From JAZDFP01 sp043801445 (GTDB lineage: Bacteria > Planctomycetota > MHYJ01 > JACQXL01): a stretch of DNA of 64,000 nt. Below the pieces are notes generated by a model. That model did no database searches, had not been told where the DNA came from, and saw nothing but the letters and a program-made list of their open reading frames with translations. The stretch is from positions 1 through 64,000 of the forward strand of contig JAZDMB010000023.1 in assembly GCA_043801445.1 (NCBI GenBank). The letters are read 5' to 3'. Within the stretch, counting starts at the first letter, position 1. Each line of letters begins with the position of its first letter. Below, piece by piece: positions 59,608-64,000 of the stretch. The position numbers and the translations under genes were made by a program.

Positions 59608-60018
59608 ATGCAAGAAGAAATAAATGAAACTCAACCAATAGAACAAGAACAACTCATAGAAGAAATTTCTCCAGATCAAACGATATCAGATGCGCAAACC
59701 ATATCTGAGGAGCCGCAACCATTATCTGAGGAGCCACAACCCTTATCTGAGGAGGAACAACCCGTATCCGAAGAAGAACAACCTATATCTGATTCACAAG
59801 CCATATCAGAGTCACAAGCAATGCATCAGGTACAAATTGGTGAACCTAAACCTAAAAGTAATATTTTCAGTTTACTGTTAATTATTTCCGTTATTTTCAT
59901 AGTTTTAGCTATTTATATGGTGGCACATGAATTAAATCACTATTACGGCGTTACTTTCGGGGGGATTATTTCAGTGCCGGAAAAAAATATCGAGACACCG
60001 GTTGAAAGCGGGAAATAG
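59608..60018 (+). CDS. Acidic repeat membrane protein, unknown
   Basis: 136 residues. The N-terminal ~80 are acidic, with a heptapeptide repeat SEEPQPL (about four units, degenerating to SEEEQPV and SESQAM) encoded by a 21-bp DNA repeat at about 59702-59800. A single membrane helix follows (about 88-108, LLLIISVIFIVLAIYMV) and an external tail with a HELNHYYG stretch. It is not a protease motif in context (HELNH lies at the helix end). The gene is 122 bp upstream of mreB, so a link to the cell-shape operon is possible. Confidence 0.6.
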   Translation: MQEEINETQPIEQEQLIEEISPDQTISDAQTISEEPQPLSEEPQPLSEEEQPVSEEEQPISDSQAISESQAMHQVQIGEPKPKSNIFSLLLIISVIFIVLAIYMVAHELNHYYGVTFGGIISVPEKNIETPVESGK

Positions 60019-60139
60019 TATAGCCTGCCCATTTGAGGCATCCTTATCGGGCTTTACGGCTAGGGATAACTGGTGATATTATTTTTCTCAAGTTTCCATG
60101 CTAAAAAACCGATATGGTTATTAAAATAAGGAGGAGAAA

Positions 60140-61204
60140 ATGGCTAATTTTATAGATGATCTAATGGGTATGCTATCAACAGATATCGGAATCGACTTGG
60201 GGACTTGTAATACCCTGGTCTGTGTTAAAGGCGAAGGAATAATTCTTTCAGAACCATCTGTTGTCGCGGTGCATAAAGGAACAAATAAGGTCCTGCTTAA
60301 CGGCCAGGCGGTCGGTAATGTAGCAAAAGAAATGCTCGGGAAAACACCGGGTGGCATCTCTGCGGTCCGTCCCTTAAAAAACGGCGTGATATCAGATTTT
60401 GATTTAGCTGAAGCATTAATCCGCTATTTTATCCAGAAAGTCAGGATGTATAAAGGCTGGAAGCTGATAAGACCACGCGTGGCAATTTCCATTCCCTCTG
60501 GTATTTCAACGGTAGAAAAACGAGCCGTGATAAATTCTGCGGAACGAGCCGGCGCCAGAAGAATTTTCTTGGTTGTCGAGCCGATCGCAGCCGCAATCGG
60601 CGTCGGGATGCCTATCCAGGAACCGATTGCCAATATGATTGTTGATGTCGGCGGCGGCACAACTGAAGTCGCTGTAATCTCACTGGGTGGAATCGTTACA
60701 TTCAAGAGCATCCGAGTGGCCGGAGACGAAATGGATGAAGCTATCATCCAGCATATGAAAACCACTTATAATCTTCTCATCGGCGAACAAATGGCTGAAA
60801 GAATCAAGGTGACCATCGGCGCCGCATCACCTTTAGATAAAGAATTAACTATGGAAGTCGGTGGTCGTGATTTAGTTGCGGCCAGACCACGCAAAGTAAT
60901 CGTTAACTCTGAAGAAATCAGAGGAGCACTCAAGAAACCAATTGACGCCATTATGGAAGCAATTAAGGAAACACTGGAAAAAACTCCTCCCGAACTTTCG
61001 GCTGACCTGATAAATTACGGATTAACAATGGTCGGCGGCGGTTCACTATTACGAGGTATAGACAAAGCAATTTCTAAAGAAATTCAGATACCCGTTAAAG
61101 TCGATGAAGACCCATTAACAGCCGTTGCCAAGGGAACCGGTATCGTTCTGGAAAACCTTGACCTAATTCAGGAAAGCCTTGAGAGCGGCGAAGACCTCTT
61201 ATAG
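60140..61204 (+). CDS. mreB: Rod-shape-determining actin homologue MreB
   Basis: 354 residues. ATP-binding phosphate-1 IGIDLGTCNTLVCVKG, phosphate-2 MIVDVGGGTTEVAVISLGG, and adenosine motif GGGSLLRGIDKAIS are in order, and IPSGISTVEKRAV and VVEPIAAAIGVGMPI are typical. It forms membrane-bound filaments that guide lateral wall synthesis. The ribosome binding site AAGGAGGAG precedes the ATG by a few nt. First gene of mreB-mreC-mreD. Confidence 0.95.
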   Translation: MANFIDDLMGMLSTDIGIDLGTCNTLVCVKGEGIILSEPSVVAVHKGTNKVLLNGQAVGNVAKEMLGKTPGGISAVRPLKNGVISDFDLAEALIRYFIQKVRMYKGWKLIRPRVAISIPSGISTVEKRAVINSAERAGARRIFLVVEPIAAAIGVGMPIQEPIANMIVDVGGGTTEVAVISLGGIVTFKSIRVAGDEMDEAIIQHMKTTYNLLIGEQMAERIKVTIGAASPLDKELTMEVGGRDLVAARPRKVIVNSEEIRGALKKPIDAIMEAIKETLEKTPPELSADLINYGLTMVGGGSLLRGIDKAISKEIQIPVKVDEDPLTAVAKGTGIVLENLDLIQESLESGEDLL

Positions 61205-61290
61205 AGAATTTAGTAAATAGATTTAGCACCCATGCGGATGTTTTATCTGTTTAATCCGCTTACTTAATTATACGGAATAATCAAATTAGG

Positions 61291-62244
61291 ATGAAAGCCC
61301 CTCCTTTAATTCTTCTCATCTTAACTGTTATTATCATAATCCTGCCTTTTCAATGCGTCAATAACACAGAATTATCATTGCTGGTTCTAACCAAGCCTTT
61401 GATGTATCTTTATGCCAAAACTATTTCAGCAGAAACAATAACCCTTCAACAATACCAGTCGCTTAATGACAAAGACAAAATGAAAGTATTGGAACAAAAA
61501 GTCACCGATCTTAACAACGAACTTATCTTGATGAAGAATGAGAACGTATTTCTGGCTAATAAATTGCAAGCCATTTCTGACTTTACGGAATCATTTCCAT
61601 CAGACACCCGTATCAAAGAGAATTACAATATCATCTCAGCCGAAGTGATTATTAAGTCTGATATTTCAATCTGGCGCAGAAGCATTCTTATCAATAAAGG
61701 TTCTCGAGATGGCCTTAAAAGCGGATTAACCGTGGTTTCCGGAAAGCGGTTGGTCGGTAAAATATCGGATGTGGGCATATCTACAAGCCGGATCCAACTT
61801 ATTACTGACCCGTCTTTCCGCACTCCGGTTATGATAGTCCAGCCGCCAGTCCCTTCGGTGCCTGAGGCAGACCCGCTTCGGCGGGGCAAACCCGCCTCTG
61901 GCGGGAAAGAAAAAGAAACACCTGTTGCTTCGCAAAAACCTGATGCTGACAAAAAGGTAACCCCAAAAAAATCTACTGAGGAATCTCAAACAGGTTTGGG
62001 GGTTTTAGCCGGAGCCTCTTTTAATCAATCACTTATCAAATGGGTTTCCCGGGACCTTAAAGTGGTTAGAGGCTGGAATGTTTTCTCAGCATCAGACCTC
62101 TATGGTATAATTCCCCGCGGTTTGATTGTCGGCAAGGTTGATACTGTCACTACAGAAAGCTTCTTTTATATGCTTAGTGTCACTCCAGCCATAGATTTCT
62201 ATACCCTGACCGGCGTCTTGATTCTTATTCCCAAGAACAAATGA
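61291..62244 (+). CDS. mreC: Rod shape-determining protein MreC, with a repeat-encoded insert
   Basis: 317 residues. A membrane helix (about 3-20) leads to a coiled coil (about 60-100, DKMKVLEQKVTDLNNELILMK) and two beta-barrel halves: VIIKSDISIWRRSILINKGSRDGL and GLTVVSGKRLVGKISDVG (about 110-180), then SLIKWVSRDLKVVRGW... GLIVGKVDTV (about 240-300). Between them, about residues 187-238, is a PVPSVPEADPLRRGKPASGGKE-type linker whose DNA contains two palindromes. MreC links MreB to the periplasmic wall machinery. It overlaps mreD by 4 nt. Confidence 0.9.
   Translation: MKAPPLILLILTVIIIILPFQCVNNTELSLLVLTKPLMYLYAKTISAETITLQQYQSLNDKDKMKVLEQKVTDLNNELILMKNENVFLANKLQAISDFTESFPSDTRIKENYNIISAEVIIKSDISIWRRSILINKGSRDGLKSGLTVVSGKRLVGKISDVGISTSRIQLITDPSFRTPVMIVQPPVPSVPEADPLRRGKPASGGKEKETPVASQKPDADKKVTPKKSTEESQTGLGVLAGASFNQSLIKWVSRDLKVVRGWNVFSASDLYGIIPRGLIVGKVDTVTTESFFYMLSVTPAIDFYTLTGVLILIPKNK
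61856..61911. repeat. Palindromic elements inside mreC
   Basis: CCCGCTTCGGCGGG (61872-61885) and CCCGCCTCTGGCGGG (61891-61905), in frame in the MreC linker. The second is a relative of CCGCCAGAGGCGG in the heptosyltransferase gene. Confidence 0.6.
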
Positions 62245-62741
62245 AAAATATTTTTATAATTCTAATTACGTTCATTATTATTATATTGGAAATACTGTTT
62301 TCCTATAGATTAGAAATCAAAGGAATCAGACCTGATTTTTTGTTTATACTGGTTTTTTTAATTTCTTTCAAACGCCCGCTGGATAAATCTATTTTCCCGG
62401 TCTGGTTTATAGGTTTACTTAAAGATTTGATTTCACAGAGTGGCTTGGGGACCACCGCTCTTCTTTATCTTATCAGCGCTATTCTTATTTCTTTAGTCAA
62501 ACAAATTATCTTCAAGGAAGACATGGAAATCCAGATGGCAGTTTTATTTTTCAGCGGTTGGTTCTGTCATTTCTGCAATGGCTTGGGCATACTTCTCTTT
62601 TATGGTACATTGCCTCTGGGATATATCGTTTTAAAATCGGCATTCATTTCTCTTTATACACTGGTCATCGGAGGAATATTCCTGATAGTTCTCTACAGAA
62701 TCCAGTGGTACATGCAATGGAAAGCCACTCAAGTTCCGTAA
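62241..62741 (+). CDS. mreD: Rod shape-determining membrane protein MreD
   Basis: 166 residues with about five membrane helices and the family pattern GIRPDFLFILVFLISFKRP near residue 30 and GLLKDLISQSGLGTTALLYLI (about 55-75). It completes the mreBCD operon (4-nt overlap with mreC at 62241-62244). pbp2 and rodA are not seen downstream; the next gene is on the other strand. Confidence 0.85.
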   Translation: MKNIFIILITFIIIILEILFSYRLEIKGIRPDFLFILVFLISFKRPLDKSIFPVWFIGLLKDLISQSGLGTTALLYLISAILISLVKQIIFKEDMEIQMAVLFFSGWFCHFCNGLGILLFYGTLPLGYIVLKSAFISLYTLVIGGIFLIVLYRIQWYMQWKATQVP

Positions 62742-62758
62742 AATTCCATTTAATTACT

Positions 62759-62790
62759 CTCCGCCCCCCAAGGCGAGGCTCGCCGAAGAC
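62759..62790. repeat. Palindromic element between mreD and glmM
   Basis: GGCGAGGCTCGCC (62772-62784) with flanks, the same core as in the giant FN3 gene, here intergenic. Confidence 0.65.
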
Positions 62791-62810
62791 AGTGACTTGC
62801 TTAAATGATT

Positions 62811-64000
62811 TCAGAGTATGTTTTCTATTGTCTTAGACAAATCTTTAGCCAATGATTTTATCTGATGCAGGTTTTTACCTTCCATCATTATCCGAGCTAA
62901 CGATTCGGTGCCGGAATAGCGCAAAACCAGTCTCCCTTGATTGTTAAGTATTTTGTTTATCTCGGCTGTCTTTTTTTGGATTGGCTTGATTTCTTCCAGA
63001 GGCGGCTTGGATTTTACAGGTACATTTACGATGATTTGCGGATATTTCTGGAGTGCTTCAGCCAGTTTAAACAATGATTTCTGCTCCTCTTTTATTATTT
63101 TAAGCATAATTAAAGCGGTGATGAGACCATCCCCGTTTTTAGAATAGTCTGAAAAGATAATATGTCCTGATGGTTCTCCTCCGAGAACTAAATTATTTTT
63201 CAACATCTGGTCTAAGACATATTTATCACCCACCGGTGTGCGGATTAATTTGATATCTCGTTCTGCCAGCAGTTTTTCCAATGCACTGTTGGTCATAATG
63301 GTTCCGACAATGGTATTCTTTTCAAGAAGACGGTGTTTTTTAAAATATGATGCGGCAATATAAAGAACAAAATCTCCATCCCGAATATTTCCTTTTTCGT
63401 CAACTAAGATAACACGGTCGCCGTCTCCGTCAAAAGAAAAGCCGATGTGCGATTTTGTAGCCAGGACCTTGCGCCTGATAACCTCAGGGTGAAGCGAACC
63501 ACAACGATGATTTATGTTTACGCCGTCAGCACTATTATGAATAGTTGTTACTGTCGCTCCTATCTTCTTGAAAAGAGCCTGAGCGATTTCAAATAAAGAA
63601 CCATTGGCACTGTCAATAACTATTTTCATGCCCGAAGCCCACTTATTGATTTTGGAGCCAAGAACTATTTTAATGGTATCATCAATATATTTTTGTAATA
63701 AGTCTCTTTTGGAAATCTCCAAAACCGAACCTTTCGGAGCAGATAATGTTTTATGAACAGATTTCTTTCGGTATCTGCCACCCCGAAGGGCGAGCCTCGC
63801 CACAGGCGGGAGACAAACCTCCGATAGACATTGAGGCGGAACAGCCCACCGCCTGACCGGGTGTCCAGTCAAGCAGGCGCCTATATCGGAAAAGATATGT
63901 TTTTCTATTTTCTCTTCTATGGGAGTAGTGATTTTCAGGCCATTTGATAAAAACAACTTAATGCCGTTATAATCAGCCGGATTATGAGACGCTGAAATCA
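62811..64000 (-). CDS. glmM: Phosphoglucosamine mutase, N-terminus beyond the window
   Basis: The frame is open to the window edge (about 396 codons visible). Catalytic ISASHNPADYNGIK is at the edge, the metal loop is FDGDGDRVILVDE, sugar binding is LGGEPSGHIIF and the phosphate site is RYSGTESLARIM, so all four active-site elements are present. It converts glucosamine-6-phosphate to glucosamine-1-phosphate for peptidoglycan and LPS. After EEKIEKHIFS an insert of about 40 residues (ACLTGHPVRRW... LALRGGRYRKKS) is encoded by repeat DNA (about 63770-63880). The enzyme could tolerate it only if it lies in a loop. Confidence 0.9.
   Translation of the reverse strand, partial: ISASHNPADYNGIKLFLSNGLKITTPIEEKIEKHIFSDIGACLTGHPVRRWAVPPQCLSEVCLPPVARLALRGGRYRKKSVHKTLSAPKGSVLEISKRDLLQKYIDDTIKIVLGSKINKWASGMKIVIDSANGSLFEIAQALFKKIGATVTTIHNSADGVNINHRCGSLHPEVIRRKVLATKSHIGFSFDGDGDRVILVDEKGNIRDGDFVLYIAASYFKKHRLLEKNTIVGTIMTNSALEKLLAERDIKLIRTPVGDKYVLDQMLKNNLVLGGEPSGHIIFSDYSKNGDGLITALIMLKIIKEEQKSLFKLAEALQKYPQIIVNVPVKSKPPLEEIKPIQKKTAEINKILNNQGRLVLRYSGTESLARIMMEGKNLHQIKSLAKDLSKTIENIL
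63776..63812. repeat. Intragenic palindromic element in glmM
   Basis: CTGCCACCCCGAAGGGCGAG then CCTCGCCACAGGCGGGAG. It is the closest relative of the element in the giant FN3 gene and, with the adjoining 70 bp, codes for the insert in GlmM. Confidence 0.7.

Noticed and set aside
59608..60018. HELNH in the acidic membrane protein read as a zinc protease site
   Set aside because: It sits at the end of a membrane helix in a 136-residue protein without any third ligand or protease fold.

Overview
The window reads as chromosome from an LPS-bearing, AT-rich, uncultivated member of the PVC superphylum, most likely a planctomycete-related lineage. Four things point there: a PVC-type small basic protein (53779-54132), a DUF4159/HEAT protein, HEAT- and FN3-rich surface lipoproteins, and Gram-negative envelope genes (kdsA, two GT9 heptosyltransferases, a KdkA/WaaP-like kinase, mreBCD). 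The lineage call is inference from families, not from a marker tree. I saw no rRNA, tRNA, CRISPR array or transposase gene.

Layout. 1-241 is the end of dnaK. 267-5005 (minus) is a pair of coiled-coil/membrane proteins. 5394-9877 (plus) holds an FN3 lipoprotein, a TPR membrane protein, purM, a HEAT lipoprotein and kdsA. 9996-10837 (minus) is rplM-rpsI, and 11037-14237 (minus) is a DUF4388/TPR/PEGA/PQQ-propeller protein. 14428-23044 is a patchwork: a DUF4159 protein behind a strong promoter and folded leader, small membrane proteins, a NifU-like domain without its cysteines, SemiSWEET, a ferredoxin pair, a thioredoxin-fold protein without its CxxC, and a GC-richer dinB. 23216-24530 is an orphan two-gene cassette with consensus promoters.

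24688-38108 (minus) is the most interesting block. A PocR-type sigma-54 activator (36525-38108) is followed by a 13-bp inverted repeat (36473-36511), a textbook -24/-12 sigma-54 promoter (36361-36375) and a PilZ-like gene. Then come a HEAT protein with an in-frame TGA, two small FN3 lipoproteins (one frameshifted), a 1823-residue FN3/glycine-rich surface protein and two further repeat/surface proteins. I read this as a sigma-54-controlled cell-surface locus.

38307-45272 is an envelope glycan cluster: GT4, GT2, two GT9 heptosyltransferases, an LPS kinase, a metallopeptidase lipoprotein and a four-helix S23-type protein. 45549-64000 is mostly housekeeping: a second FN3/glycine-rich lipoprotein, a DegT aminotransferase, a sigma-70 factor, hpt, ybgC, an M16 peptidase, nadA, a SPOR-like protein with the small basic protein, an alcohol dehydrogenase, an NADH-oxidase-like flavoprotein, recG, mreBCD and the 3' part of glmM.

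A genome-wide theme is short palindromic elements (core close to GGCGAGGCTCGCC and relatives). They sit between genes and also in frame inside genes, including the giant FN3 gene, the LPS kinase, the NADH-oxidase-like gene and glmM, with related elements in mreC, a GT4 and the DUF4159 signal region. Several families of word-like intergenic repeats accompany them.
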